In this document: in pieces, positions 11,240 to 23,200 of the stretch | Layout of the letters: each line of letters opens with the position of its first letter | How positions within the stretch are numbered: position 1 is the stretch's first letter | DNA from: Ctenosaura bakeri | Lineage: Eukaryota > Chordata > Lepidosauria > Squamata > Iguanidae | Direction of reading: 5' to 3' | Assembly: GCA_948474755.1 (NCBI GenBank) | Contig: CAOLHI010000564.1 | Location: 682,001-746,000 of the forward strand | DNA: 64,000 nt | Position numbers and translations under genes: made by a program | Notes under the pieces: generated by a model | The model's database searches: none | Seen by the model: only the letters and a program-made list of their open reading frames with translations | What the model was told of the DNA's origin: nothing

Positions 11240-11269
11240 ACTAAATATGTGCAGTAAGAACCAGTTCCA
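11240..11269 (+). repeat. Unclassified dispersed repeat, copy 2
   Basis: One mismatch in 30 bases relative to 7642-7671. It lies about 35 bp from a SINE copy, whereas copy 1 has no SINE beside it, so the two are separate repeats. Confidence 0.6.
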
Positions 11270-11303
11270 GAAGAGTGACACAGTCTATGCAGGGCCTTGG
11301 GAT

Positions 11304-11538
11304 GTTGTTATGTGCTATCAAATCATTACTGACTTATGGTGACGATAAGACAAACCTATTATGGGGTTTTCTTGGCAAGATTTGTTCAAAGGGTGGGTTG
11401 CCTTTGCCTTCCTCTGAGGCTGAGAGAGGTGTGACTTGCCCAAGCTCACCTAGTGGGTTTTCATGGCTGAGTGGAGATTTGAATTCTGGTCTCCAGACTC
11501 ACAGACCAATGCTCAAATCCCAGTACCATGCTGGCTGT
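11304..11538 (-). mobile_element. tRNA-derived SINE, full-length type
   Basis: Complement-strand copy retaining the central GGCAAGATTTGTTCAAAGG block and CTTCCTCTGAGGCTGAGAG, with the tRNA-like head at the right end (TTGAATTCTGG for the B box, CATGCTGGC at the tip). Confidence 0.9.
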
Positions 11539-11589
11539 GCAATAACCAGGCAGTGCTTGAAAAAGTTCCTTTTTGAACAGTAACTCATA

Positions 11590-11705
11590 GAGTTCCCCAG
11601 CCAGCATTGGGCATGCTGACTAGGAGATCTGTACTCCAAAAAGTTACTTTTTGAAGTTCTGAAAGTGACTTTCCAGAGGTTGTTAGAATACAATTCCTAT
11701 CATTT
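11590..11705. mobile_element. Decayed hAT-like MITE fragment
   Basis: It contains CCAGCCAGCATTGGGCATGC and, further right, ACAATTCCTATC. These are the kinds of words found in lizard 'ACTACAACTCCCATCAGCC' hAT-like MITEs. Ends and target duplication are lost. Confidence 0.35.
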
Positions 11706-12958
11706 CTCAACTTGATTGATTTGCTTTATTGCAACCTCTCTCCTAAACTGGGCAAGTTACAAATTAGATGTGCTGGCTTTCACTGATGACAGTCTAGCCA
11801 TATCTGGATGGCTGCATATTCCACACACATACAGTACAACTACTCTTCTATCTTTTGAAGGGTATGGGATTTCAATTTACCATACCTCTCAACTGTGGTA
11901 ACGCAGTACAATTTAACTATTATCTTTCAGATAGTGCCTTTTTATCACACCAATTATTTCTTTTATATCCATTTTTTAATTATCACTAAAATATTTGTTC
12001 CAGTTTAAATAAATAAAATATTTGAACAATAGCATTTAAATTAAAATGTAAAGCACTTTAAAAAAAAAAGCATGGTTTCCCTTCGTTTGCATGGGAGGGG
12101 GAAGGCTGCACCTCAGAAAATGGCCAATGGGTACATGACAAGACCCTCAGGAAGGATTACGCCACCCAAATGTTGCTGCCTAATTTCACAGATGCAGCCC
12201 CCTTCATGCAAATTGATATGAACACTGCTGTTTTTATTATTTGTATGGGAAAGAAAGGGTGCATATGTGTAAGCCAGTGGCAGATAGTGCCTCTCAAGAC
12301 AAAAGAGCAGTGAATACACTCTGGGTTTTAATCCAAACTGTTTGCACTAGAAGTGCTGTACCTAATTTACAAGTTCAAGGGGGAGTCCAGCACGTTGGAT
12401 AGCTCCTTTGCAATTCTTATCACAAGCCAGAGTGGATTCACAGCTGCACTGACAAAAAAAAAGTTACCAGACATCACTACATAAAGCACTGGTGAAAGGC
12501 AGAGGCCTGTCTCACACAGCACCAGGCTGAATTTCTACCTGCCATGTACAAGGGGGCGGTTTTTCTACTCCATGACCACTGATGGAAACACTATTTGCAT
12601 GGATGAAAGAAGAGCCTGTAATGACTGATGGATGGGAAAATCCTGCACAACATCAAGAAGCCTTAGGGCAACAGGATGCCTGCTGGATGGGGAGCCTTTT
12701 GTCTCTCCATCGTTTGCAGGCTTGTAGTTCCCAAGCTCTGCAGAAACCAAAGATATTTTAGCAACACATCCTCCAAAACAGACACTTCCTATCTACACTT
12801 TTGCCCCAAAACCAACGTTAAGCATTTTGTGTTTTGAGATTAGATTGGCATGATGATTAAATGAATTATCATTTTGGTACTGTTTTAAGGATATCTGAAT
12901 CATCTAGGTGAACTGTCCCTATTACCATCCCCAGTGGGTGAAAAACAGTGAGATTGTT
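11706..12958. other. Unique sequence, possible minus-strand open segment
   Basis: Mostly unrecognised. On the minus strand a pyrimidine-rich acceptor ending TTTCTGCAG abuts an open segment running left from 12737, but no convincing donor follows, so no exon is called. Confidence 0.35.
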
Positions 12959-12959
12959 A

Positions 12960-13142
12960 TTTGTTGTTGTGTGCCTTCAGCTTGTTTCTGACTTATGGCA
13001 ACCCTAAGGCAAACCTATCACAGGGTTTTCTGGGGCTGAGAGTATGTGATGTGCCTAAAGTTACCCAGTGAGTTTCCATGAACAAGCAGAGAATCAAACC
13101 CTCATTTCTAGACATGTAGTCCAATACTCAAACCACTACACA
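12960..13142 (-). mobile_element. tRNA-derived SINE, internally deleted subfamily
   Basis: Same head and tail as the full-length SINE, but TTTTCTGGGGCTGAGAG joins directly without the central 45-bp block. It then shows TATGTGATGTGCC instead of TGTGACTTGCCC, changes shared with the copy at 59945. Confidence 0.88.
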
Positions 13143-15255
13143 AAAATGCTAAATATTTCAGATAATCAATTGGAATTCCACTTGTGACTTATAAGAGGTC
13201 AGTTATTACCTACACCAGGAAACAATGGTCTGGAAACAGCCCTCAACTAATTGCTATTGCAACATACACATGAAAATGAAAATGGAACAAGTACTTCCTC
13301 CCTGTAGCCATGTGGAAAGTGTGATCCTGTTGAATGGGTGAGGCATTCATTTATATGCATCACTTTAACTAATATGAATATTAACTTATTACTAACTAAT
13401 TCTGCAAGTAGCTCCCTATGCTTACCTTAACAATACCAGTGACCACAGTTTTTAAAACGAACATAACAAGACTGAGAAAAACTAGAGAAAGAATTAATAC
13501 TGTGCTATATAAAGTATATTAGAATTAAGCAAGAGTAAAATGAAGTAGCAATGGTGATTTATTGAATATTAATCAACTGATAATACTATTAACACTGCAA
13601 GTGTATGGAACCTTAGATTTTAATCATAAATTGACTTACTAAGGAAAAGATCCCATATCAAGCAAAATGGGACTTACACCTGAATAAACATTCATAAGAT
13701 TTTATTGTTGGTCTTCTTTACATTTATTGCTGGGTTAATGAATGTTTAAATATTTTTCTCTCTGTTAGGGCAGTTATCCCTATCCTATTTGGAAGCTTCC
13801 AGATGAGGCTTTTATCATGCAACAGGCCTACTTAATGCACATATTTTTATGGAGAATCCTAACAATGCTGCCTTGTAGTTGTAATCTTCCTATGTTAAGG
13901 AAAAGATGGAAGAGTTGCACAGTGTCTTTCTGATGGGCACCACTTGGAACTGTCCATCTGTCCATGCTTTATCTTGTGTTCAACTTAATGTATCAAAATT
14001 TAGTAATGTTTACTCACATGAAAAAATTTAAAATCCACAGAATTAAGACTTCCAAATGCTAAGTTAAGTTAGCATCTGGAAGGAAAATCAAAGAACCAGA
14101 CATTCTCATGATCTCAAGTCAAAGTACCCTGGCCAGCAGCTTACATGTCTTTACAAAGGGCCAAGTATCATCTATTTTACATGTAGGATCTTTTCACAAA
14201 CCTTGCACAGTGTCATCAGGGGGTTACTTCTGACAAGACAGCAGGAAAGTATGAGAGCCTGTGTCTGTGTGCTGAATGTATTTCAGTGAACCAAAAGATA
14301 TGCCACAGAGAAAAGCTAGTAGGTGTATGCCTTGCATATATCACTGTGAGAAGAAAGAGGACAGGAAAAGAGAACAAGAAAGACCTGCCTTCCATCTGCA
14401 CTGAAATGAAGCAAACCTATATGTGATAAAATGCTATGAAGTCCCTTCACTCTCAGACACAACATCCCTTTGGTTTTCCCTTCATACAGCCAACACTGTG
14501 AAGCTATTCAGGCAAACTATTTCTATTTCTAAGCACCAGTCTTGTGAAAGTGGCAAAAGTTAAGGAAGTATCCATAGTCTGGCCCATATTAGCTTACTTA
14601 CCAACCAAATATATATATAATATATCCAATAAAAGTTGTTTTCATGTTTAATTTGTCCCTTAAATTCTCTGTGGCCAAAGTATTAATTAGAGCATTCAGG
14701 ATGTTCCAGTAATAAAGTTTCTTGTTTACAATATTGATGTTCTTCACTCTACACAGAATAACATGTTCAGATTGTAGACTGTTCCACTTAAAGATTACTA
14801 GTGGAATGATGATTTTGTCAAATGCTTCCTCATATTAAAACACTGCCTGTATCAGATATGCACACTAGGAAAAGGACAAGGCTTTTCGCTGTTGTGCTGC
14901 TGGATGATTCCAAGAGCATCCCTGCCATCAAATAGGTTTTATACTTAGGAGAAAAATTTTGGATGCCATTCTGAAGTGAAAATATTTGCCCAGAAAACAA
15001 GATTTAAATGTAAATAGAAAGCAAACTGTGCACCAACACATGTGAGGTTCCTTTTTGGCTGGCTTAGAATTTGCATCAACTTCAGGGATGTGGGGAATAC
15101 TTGCATGCATTTTATGTTTTTAATTCAAGAGGTTTCAAGCAAACAAATGAATTCAAAAAACTCAAAAGCAACAAAGCATATTTCTAGCAGATTTATTACA
15201 GAGTTGTCTTTGTAGTTCCATCCTAAAGCAGTAAGCCTTTTTCCAGACAGAAAAA
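13143..15255. other. Unique sequence, nothing recognised
   Basis: AT-rich; no repeat family, RNA gene or splice-bounded frame with adequate support. Confidence 0.4.
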
Positions 15256-15315
15256 GTGCTATAAACAGCCATGCCCTAGCTGAAAAAAGCAATATGTCGT
15301 CAGTCTGACATATAC

Positions 15316-15389
15316 CTCGCTTTTCCGCTCATTGTCAGTGCTGTGATTGATGGTGTTGTTCATTAATGTGGGACGATTGTCAGCTTTTC
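15316..15389 (-). CDS. Candidate 74-nt internal exon, unidentified gene
   Basis: On the minus strand a long pyrimidine-rich tract ending TATTTATCCAG precedes position 15389, and the segment ends GCGAG followed by GTATATG, so both splice sites look strong. Only one frame is open: two bases complete an incoming codon, then 24 codons follow with phase 0 at the donor. The peptide begins KADNRPTLMNNTINHSTDNE and is hydrophilic, with two possible N-glycosylation sites (NNT and NHS). I do not recognise the protein. Use of CGT, CGG and GCG codons in an AT-rich window favours selection. It could still be a chance frame in a conserved noncoding element. Confidence 0.45.
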
Positions 15390-15549
15390 CTGGATAAATA
15401 TAAAAAGAAACAAAGAAATCTCCACCCTTTTCAAGCCAGGGTGAAATATTTCCTCTTTTCTTCTGCTGGATATGAGGCATGCAAAATGTTACACCCACTC
15501 CCCCACAAGCCCATGATAGCACATTTTTATGGCAAGGAGTAAACAAAAA

Positions 15550-16580
15550 CTGGATGACACATTTTAAAACAAAAACAAATCATATAGTAGTCTTTTGTTT
15601 TATAATAGTCATGGAAGAAAAGAAAGCAATAGTTTACAAATGCTGCTTTCTTTTCCCTCTGGATTATAACCTAAATTGGAGCAATGTTTCTTACATTTTG
15701 GGAACATATCAAAATACACTGGAAGCCATACAAAGTTACTATCCATATTTTAATGGCATATGATAGTGGCTCTCATGCAATTTTTCATGAACATGAGAAA
15801 TGCCAAGTCAATCATGTATGTTTATGGCACACTCTGACCTGAAAGTCATTGTTAGTGTGAACTAGAATCAATAGGAAGTACCTACATGTTGATTCACCAT
15901 GCAATAGGGGATTCAAAAGGTCTACTCTTGCTGAAGCTAACAATTGGACTAAGGTCTTATACTACACTACCCTAAAACTGGCCCTCATAATATAAGGGCT
16001 TCACCCAAAATGCTATTTAAAATGTAAAGGTACATCCATAATGTCACTTTTCCTGACAGGTAATAGTTCAAAGAGGTGGTACCATCCATACCTGTACAAT
16101 CTTCTGCATAATTAGCCTAGCAATAGGTCGTATACTATTATTTTTTCATTATCCCAGCCTTCAGCTTTCTTTCTCCCCAAAATGATCTAAATGAGGTACA
16201 GGTCACAAGGGAGAAATCTAATCAGGAAAAAAAAAAGCTCCATCAAAAAAGTGGGACAACTCTTTACTGAACTAACAAACCTATATCCTACATATTCCTG
16301 TTACATAATCCAATAAAGGTAGCATAAAAACCAACCATGGTCTTCTGACTAGCTTTATACAGAGGTAGTATTAAATGCACCTTCCACAATGCCTCAACAG
16401 TAGAATATTTGCCTTGAAAGGTATACTGATTTAAAAGGAAAAAACTTGCAAAGCCAAAGACAAATTGCAATGCTCATGGTTGCAGGTTTGCATACAAAAC
16501 AGAGGTCAGCAGAAGAGAAACAAAAATAACAAGGATAGAGAGAGAGGGCCAAACTTAGAAGTTTAGAAATAACAACTAGT
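15550..16580. other. Unique sequence, nothing recognised
   Basis: No supported feature. Low-complexity A/G runs occur near 16220 and 16540. Confidence 0.4.
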
Positions 16581-16582
16581 CC

Positions 16583-16648
16583 AAAGGAAGGAAGGAAGGA
16601 AGGAAGGAAGGAAGGAAGGAAGGAAGGAAGGAAGGAAGGAAGGAAGGG
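16583..16648. repeat. (AAGG)n microsatellite
   Basis: About 16 uninterrupted GGAA units. It is the longest pure tetranucleotide tract in the window and likely polymorphic. GGAA runs can also bind ETS-family factors. Confidence 0.95.
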
Positions 16649-16767
16649 CAGTAATATAAAATCAGAAACTATGTAAGAGTAAGAACATTTAAAAATGATT
16701 TTATACTTCTAAGGAAAAAAATAGTTTTTCCCATAGAATATAAAGTGAACTCAAAAATGATCTAGTC

Positions 16768-16948
16768 CAATGCTTCTCAGACTATCTGATGTGGAGCACC
16801 GGCTATTATTATTTTCCAATATGCCAGAGACCAGAATAAAATTTGTGCCCATTTGATATAATGTTTCTTTCTTTCTTAGAAACTTGCCAGAGACTGGCAG
16901 TGATTGACTCAGGCACTGGTCTAGGTGTCACCACTTTGAGTAGCACTG
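16768..16948. mobile_element. hAT-like MITE with 8-bp target duplication
   Basis: The left tip CAATGCTTCTCAGACT and the complement of the right tip CAGTGCTACTCAAAGT are inverted repeats that recall the 'CAGTGGTTCTCAAAC' ends of Charlie-type hAT elements. The flanks ATCTAGTC (16760-16767) and GTCTAGAC (16949-16956) agree at 6 of 8 bases, as expected for an aged 8-bp hAT duplication. It is 181 bp long and non-coding. Confidence 0.7.
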
Positions 16949-17139
16949 GTCTAGACCATTGCCTCATTAATACAAGAAACACTCGGTAAGGCATGCTTGA
17001 CATGTGGCCAACCAACTTTTGTTTAAAAATCAATGTGAAGGAGATTCTGTCACCTGCTGAAGTGATGAACTAACTGTTGAACAGCTCTTACCATTATAAA
17101 TTTTTTTCTTAATGTTTAGCCAAAGTCTCTTTTCTTGTA

Positions 17140-17412
17140 ATTTCAGTCCATGGTATGAGTCCACAGCAGGGACAGTCCTTCAGATCTGAAGATGACTACC
17201 ATATCACCTCTCAGTCTTTTCTTCTCCACTCAGTTCTCGCAACTGTCCTTGACAGAGCTTAGTTTCTAGAGGCTGTATAGTCTCCTGCATCCCACTGTAA
17301 AGATATTCCAGCTTGTCAATGTCCTTCTTAAACCATGATATCCAGAACTAGATAAAGTACCCCAGGAAATCTAACCAAGGCAGAATAGAGTGATGGTATT
17401 ATTTTCTTTAGT
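17140..17412 (-). mobile_element. CR1 LINE fragment
   Basis: Read on the minus strand it contains TTCTGCCTTGGTTAGATTTC, ATCTAGTTCTGGATATC, AAGAAGGACATTGACAAGCT and GAGAGGTGATATGGTAGTC. This follows the order of the CR1 copy at 26925-27530 (TTCTGCATTGGTTAGGCCTC, ATCCAGTTCTAGGCACC, GACAAGCTGGAACG, GGGGACATGATAGCC). It corresponds to the C-terminal part of ORF2, is heavily mutated, and no frame survives. Confidence 0.8.
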
Positions 17413-17690
17413 TTGGATACTATGGCCAGCCCAGCCCTAGGACAAAGATCACTATAGGGAAGGAGTGCCTTTGCCCAAGGTTTATGGTGTCTATGGGGGA
17501 GCTAACTTTGAGAGCATTACTGCTGCCACCAAAGCTAAGAGCAGCATGAGAGAACTATTGCCTCACCAACTACATGTAAGAATTCTTGCTTGTGGTTCCT
17601 CTTTGCTCCAGGATCAAGCAGAATGATAGAGGTACTTCTTTAAAAAAAATGGGGACAGGGGAATAGAGATCAGGCTGTGCTTCTCTTGAG

Positions 17691-17755
17691 TTGTTGTTGC
17701 GTGCCTCCAAGTCGTTTCTGACTTAGAGTGACCCTAAGGTAAACCTATCACAGAA
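17691..17755 (-). mobile_element. tRNA-derived SINE, truncated tail fragment
   Basis: Only the LINE-derived tail remains: TTGTTGTTGCGTGCCTCC, GTCGTTTCTGACTTAGAG and ACCCTAAGGTAAACCTATCA. The tRNA-like head is absent, as in typical 5' truncation. Confidence 0.85.
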
Positions 17756-17759
17756 TCAT

Positions 17760-18480
17760 ATACAATCTATTTAAAAGAATAACTTAAGACAGCATAATTG
17801 ACAAAAGTTTTTCCAGCTTTTCCATGCCTACATTTCCATTCAAGGATGGAAGGTTATCAATATCTTTTAACAGTAGCAATGGTAGCCTTTTGTGGACAGA
17901 GTGAGTTATAGTAAAGAAATGAATCTGACCAAATAAACTTGGCAATCTTCATTTGTCTCTCACCCTAGCTCAGGCATGCAAAAATAAAGACAACCATCTC
18001 ATATTGCTCATCAGTTACTATTTTCACTGTTTGCTTGATTATTCCCTGCACTGGCACCCTTACCTTTCTGCTTGATGTAAGCTTTATAATCATATTGTTA
18101 GGGAAAGGGTCATTGCCCACCATATTCCCATTTTTACACAGTACCAATGTGTATGGCAAAAGCAACAACAACAAACCAACCAACTTTAAAACACAATCAG
18201 AGGAAAGGAACCCTGAAGGGAGGGGGAAAGGTTTACATTTCCCAAATCTTTTGGCAGCAACAGGTTAATGACAATAATATTTTCCAGGAGGAATACATCT
18301 CCTGAACTAAACAGTAAATTATTTTGAATACCTCAGTAAAGTACAGGAAATCAAGAACTGTAGGAAACCTGGCATAATGCCACCAATTGAAGATTCAATC
18401 TGACTGTAATAGAAGGTGATTATTGAGGACTAGCAGGCAGATGATGGATGGTTTCCTGTTAAAATGACAGCTCTACTGCA
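17760..18480. other. Unique sequence, nothing recognised
   Basis: No gene or repeat is supported. Confidence 0.4.
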
Positions 18481-18499
18481 TCTCAGCAGTCCTTCTATA

Positions 18500-18925
18500 G
18501 CACAAACGTACAGGTCGGTCTTTGTGGCTTAATTCGTAAAGTTGTGGAAAATGGATTTCAGGGCAGTGACGAGGATTTCAGGCTGACAGGGGCATGTTTC
18601 AAGGATCCAGAAGAGGAGTTTAGTGGCAGAAAATCTAATGAAAGCCATGCTTGCTAAATTTTGCAGCCATTCCCCCAAAAGCAGCAATAAAGAAAAATGA
18701 CCCTGCAATCTTAACCTAGTCAAAACTCTGATTAAAAGCCGCTGGCAGCTTTGTCCAAAACAGCCATTAGAATTGCAGGTGAACAGGAGTGTGGCTCGGA
18801 TAGAGAAAAATGTCCAAGAAAAGTTCTGGTCAAAGTTTCACGTGGCTAAATTTTTTTGCATTTTCCTGGAAACATAAACTCCAGACCTGCTATTGAAATG
18901 TTTTCTATTTTATTAGCACTGATCT
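18500..18925. promoter_or_regulatory. Possible conserved noncoding element
   Basis: This repeat-free stretch has evener base composition than its surroundings, intact CpGs, and regulatory-looking words such as TAATTCG, GCTGGCAGCTTTG and CAGGTG. No coding frame fits it well. The call rests on texture alone and needs an alignment. It may be an enhancer of a neighbouring developmental gene, or simply unique DNA. Confidence 0.3.
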
Positions 18926-18939
18926 GTTGGGAACATTGA

Positions 18940-19630
18940 GGCAGGGGGAGGTCAGGGAGGGGCAGGAAGTTGTGAACTGAGGTTTTTTTTTTTCTTTAAC
19001 CTTCCAAACACAAATTCTCAAACTAACCCAGTGAGCTTTTTTTGGAGCTTTTGTTGTAAGGGTCCCTTCTACCTACCTATAACACATCTCTTTAGGAATC
19101 CGCTGCAACAGCCAGAAAGATATGGGGGCAGCTGTTGTCATTTTTGCACAATTATAAACAATAATAATTTGTTCCATTTTTGCTACAGGCTTCCACTACA
19201 TAAACCTTCAAAGAAGCCCCAAGTATTAATTACAGGAGTTTTAAGAGGACAGGCACCTAAAATTCACCTTACCACCTAAAATTCAAAACAGAAAACAACA
19301 TAGAGAAAGGAGAGGGAAGTGAAGGCAGTAATCAAAAGGGAAGCAAGACACAATTCTTTCAGCTACACAGAAGAAGAATAGGTGATGCTAGGGATGGAAA
19401 CAGGAGCTTGTGCCCAAGACTTCACCAGAAAAGGTGAAGGAGAGATCTGTAAAACAGAATTGTAGTAAAGAAGTAGCACTAGTAATAGGGCAGCAGTAGA
19501 AGCATTAATGAAGAAGCACTAAAAAAAAGAAAAATAAAAGCAAGCGAACAAAAATATGTGAAGTTCCTGAAACTGGCTGAGAAGCATCACTTATATATGA
19601 TAATTACACATATCTTTTAGCACTTTTGTT
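18940..19630. other. Unique sequence, nothing recognised
   Basis: Purine-rich stretches (19280-19560), but no identifiable feature. Confidence 0.4.
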
Positions 19631-19635
19631 GGTTT

Positions 19636-19702
19636 ACAAATATTTATAAACTGCTTCTATCCAATGATATTAAAGTGGCATGCAATAATGATGAACTACA
19701 CA
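19636..19702 (-). mobile_element. Possible LINE 3'-UTR scrap
   Basis: AATATTTATAAACTGCTTC followed by CAATGATATTAAAGTGGCAT resembles the complement-side 'TTATAAACCGCT...CAAAGCGGT' words common in reptile LINE tails. Very short and uncertain. Confidence 0.3.
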
Positions 19703-19884
19703 GCACAAAACCATATACAAAAAGAAAGGTGAAATATTTACATTATTCACAACACAGATACCGAGGTTGAAACTATACCCAAAAGCTTGCAAAAACAGAT
19801 ATTTTAAAAAATGGTGAAAACCTGTGTTTCTTGAATATTCAGAAAAGCTGATGAATTCTGAACTGATGAGAATATTCAGATTTT

Positions 19885-20110
19885 GTGATTTATTTTGCAC
19901 AAATTTTGCATATGGTTGGTTTGCTTAGAAAACAACATTTTTGCACAGAAAATACTATTTTGCATACAAATATGATTTTTCTGCACATAACATGCTGTAA
20001 GTGGAAGTTCATTTGGCACAAAAAGTGGTTGTTTTCTATAGAAAACAGCATTTTCTGCACAGGAAACAGGTTTTCTATGCAAACAACCACATGTGAATTT
20101 TGCACAAGAT
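19885..20110. repeat. Degenerate repeat of TTTTGCACA / GAAAACA words with inverted arms
   Basis: The words TTTTGCAC, TTCTGCACA and TTTGCATAC recur about every 20-45 bp, interleaved with GAAAACAACA and GAAAACAGC. The core around 20030-20095 folds: GTTGTTTTCTATAGAAAAC on the left against ACAGGTTTTCTATGCAAAC and AACAACC on the right. This is either a foldback MITE or a decayed minisatellite. The family is not recognised. Confidence 0.6.
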
Positions 20111-20182
20111 AATTCCCAAAGTGTAAAATAATCTTCAGAAGCTGCACTGCATTCAAAAACTTTCTTGCAGTAATAAGGAAAT

Positions 20183-20256
20183 TGCTAACATTATTTTTTG
20201 CTTCCTTCATTAAAAAAAAATACATTACTTTTTGCTTCCTTCAGCTAAAAAAATAT
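20183..20256. repeat. Two-copy tandem duplication, unit about 37 bp
   Basis: ATTATTTTTTGCTTCCTTCA plus an A-run is followed directly by ATTACTTTTTGCTTCCTTCA plus an A-run. Likely replication slippage. Confidence 0.75.
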
Positions 20257-20259
20257 AGT

Positions 20260-23200
20260 GAAGAATTACATCCCTACTGAAAACAAGAATTGTAGAGTAG
20301 GTCTGATAGGAGCAAGTGTTTTCCAGATAGTAAGGTGCTATCATGCTAACTGCCCAGTTCCCAGAAAATGGAAAGCAGGCCCCAGCAGTGTGTGGCATCA
20401 GCAGGATGACCTCTACAGATGACCTCAATGAGCAAGCATGTGTATAAGCCAGAGGGGGGCTCTCTCAGATATACAGTATTACACATTATTAGCATGCCCA
20501 TTCAGCCAGGATTAACTAGTGCTAGCAACTCCTGCACTAACTTAGCTGGGTTTCAGCAGCCATATGAGTGTGTAACTAATAAAGAGGTGTTTTTTTTTCT
20601 GGAGTAGCTGCACAAGGAAAGTTACAAACATCTAGGGGATGGCACAGAGAGCTGAATCCAAAATTTCCAAGCTTCTGCTTCATTTGCCAAATCAATAGTA
20701 GCTTGAAAGCTTCACCAGCATGTCTGGACTTTCTTTTCCAGGGCTTTGTCTGAGAGTAAGCTTGCAGAGTAATAATTCCAGCAGAGCTACCTCTGTTTGT
20801 TCAGAAAATATTCAGAGTCACAACTTTGTGCTTCTCTCACACAGACTGTAATCTGCTGGAGGGAAGGGTGTCTCAGCTATACTGTGACTCCGAATGAACT
20901 CTCATTCTTTCTCCGTTTCTTCGTATGGTACAGAAAGGTACCCTAAAGGATTCCTACCATTTTAGGAATAACTTTCAGAATGTATAGTGGCTATGAGAAG
21001 GAGTGATGCTTTTAGAAACTGGTGGAAATACAGAACAGCCCTCCACACAAATCTTTGGATGTAGTCTGCAGGGATCCTGGATACTAGATTTTCCTTATCT
21101 TGATTTGCTTTAATAGTTCTTAAGCACATGCATATTTACAAACCACTCTTTTTTTTTAAGTTTAAAAAACATTTCTGGCTACTGTGGTCACTATGAAATT
21201 ATGCCAAAATGAAATGGCAAAATGTTATATTTATTCAGGACTAAATCAACTGCTTGTTTCTTGTAGAAAAAACTGTTGTGCTATGTTGTTTATAGAGTGA
21301 ATTATATAAATATATCATCTGATTTGTGACTGAAGTTCCCTGAGAAATTGCTGAAAATGTTTTCATTATTCGGATTTTCATGCTAATTATAAGATTTCTT
21401 AATGCAGAAGTGGCTGTCACCAAAGACTGAGCGTAATAATGTACTCTGTTTTATTTTTCTATAATGGCCCAATATATCGTATGTGATCTAGTACTTCAGA
21501 TAATTTGTAACTTATTATGTGTGTGTGTGTGTGTGTGTAAATGAGGTGGACAGAAGGTAGATTTCGGGATAATTTGCAATCAATTGCTGACTCCCTCTTC
21601 TTTCACAATAGCAAGAAAATGGTTCCTCCCTGTTTAACATAACGGTGCTGAAATGAACAGGAGAAACATGGGGCTACTAGGATATTTGTGTGGAAAGACT
21701 TTGTACTCCGTTCACTTCTGGTGCTCAAAGCCATTCCTGAGCTTAGACTTCTTTTAATTCCAAGCAGACATCTTCTGAACCAAGATGAATTCAGCTTGGT
21801 GGGTATTTGTATTGTAATATATGTAACAACAGCAGCAGCAGCAACAACATGGATAACACAGATATCAGCAAGAAAAAAAACACTGTAGATCCTGCCATCC
21901 TGAAATCCACCCATTCCTGTTTTAAAAGGCTGTGCTAAATGAGCAGTAGGAGTCAGTTTCTCCCCTTTTTAAAACAGTTATTACAACACTTTTTGAAAGT
22001 CAAAGTAAAAAAAAAATACCAACCATGTGTTTCAAAGAGGGAAAAGTGCCATCTAACATAATCCAGGCCTGGTCCTCTCTGTCACTGCAGCTTGTCTAGC
22101 ATGCCGCTAGTTCCCCATTCCCCTAAATAATAAATTAGTATAGTTGCATGCTCTGGATTCTGTCAGGATCATACTCTGACACAAAGCCAAAGTTCCTATA
22201 TAAGGGAAGAAATAATCCATAAGAACACATTTATCAGGCAAGTCTGTATAAAATGTCACTCACAGATAACATTAGCTTTATCCTGAGTTGAACAATAAAA
22301 TTTCCTCTTGCAATATTTGCACATGGAGCACTTCAACCACTTCCAAAGTGTTGCATTAGTGCATTTTACTATTATCAGAATCATTTCTTTACAGCAGGCA
22401 GTATCCCACAGTTGGATTAACTACTTCCTCATCTTGTATCAATGGGAAAGAAGATATTCCTAATAAAAGGACCGAGGGCTTAGAGACAGAAGGAAAACAG
22501 AAACCGGATGTTTAGGAAAAGGAAAGAGAATTATGTAGTTTCAGGGCTCTTGGATGAATATCACTCTTTCCGCATATTTCAGGGAGTTGCTGGGAAACGG
22601 CTGGGAATGGTTTAGAATCATCTGAAATCTCGGGGGGGGGATTGGGCCATTCTGGATGTTTCCCTGTTAACCTTCTACTTCCTATCACCCGTGTCATTGC
22701 AGCTGATGCTTCCATCTCCTTCTGCAAAACTTATCTTCCAGCAAAAATGAGAGGAAGACAGTGCAAAGAGCTGAACTGCACCCTGGGCCTTCATTAGAAT
22801 CAAAGGCTTTGCTAAAAGGAAGCTTCCAGGACTCTTATAATCAGACAGGATAACCAAGTCCATCCTTAGCTGCCTACTCTAGAAACCCTGGCAAAATACT
22901 GTTCCAAAAACCTTTGTCAATGAGAGCTGGTGGCTCCCATTGCATCGAGGCAGTGACTTTGTTATTGGTTCTACTCTGAAGCTGAAAGAAGCTAAGTATG
23001 GGCTCAGCACCATGGAAAGCTCCTTTAAACTTCAGACTAAAACCTAGAGTGGGTTCACCATTTTATCATCATGGAAGTCGCCAGCCACCACTGTACTTTG
23101 CACTGGAAGTTGTGTTGTAAAATCTTAAGGCCCAATAAGGGAGTAAGAAGTGTCAGTACTCTTCATACACTTCCCCCCATATAAGCCGCAGTAAGTTTGA

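Noticed and set aside
12565..12737. Open minus-strand segment after a good TTTCTGCAG acceptor
   Set aside because: The peptide looks moderately coding (LGNYKPANDGETKGSPSS), but no convincing GT donor precedes the stop and codon use is unremarkable.
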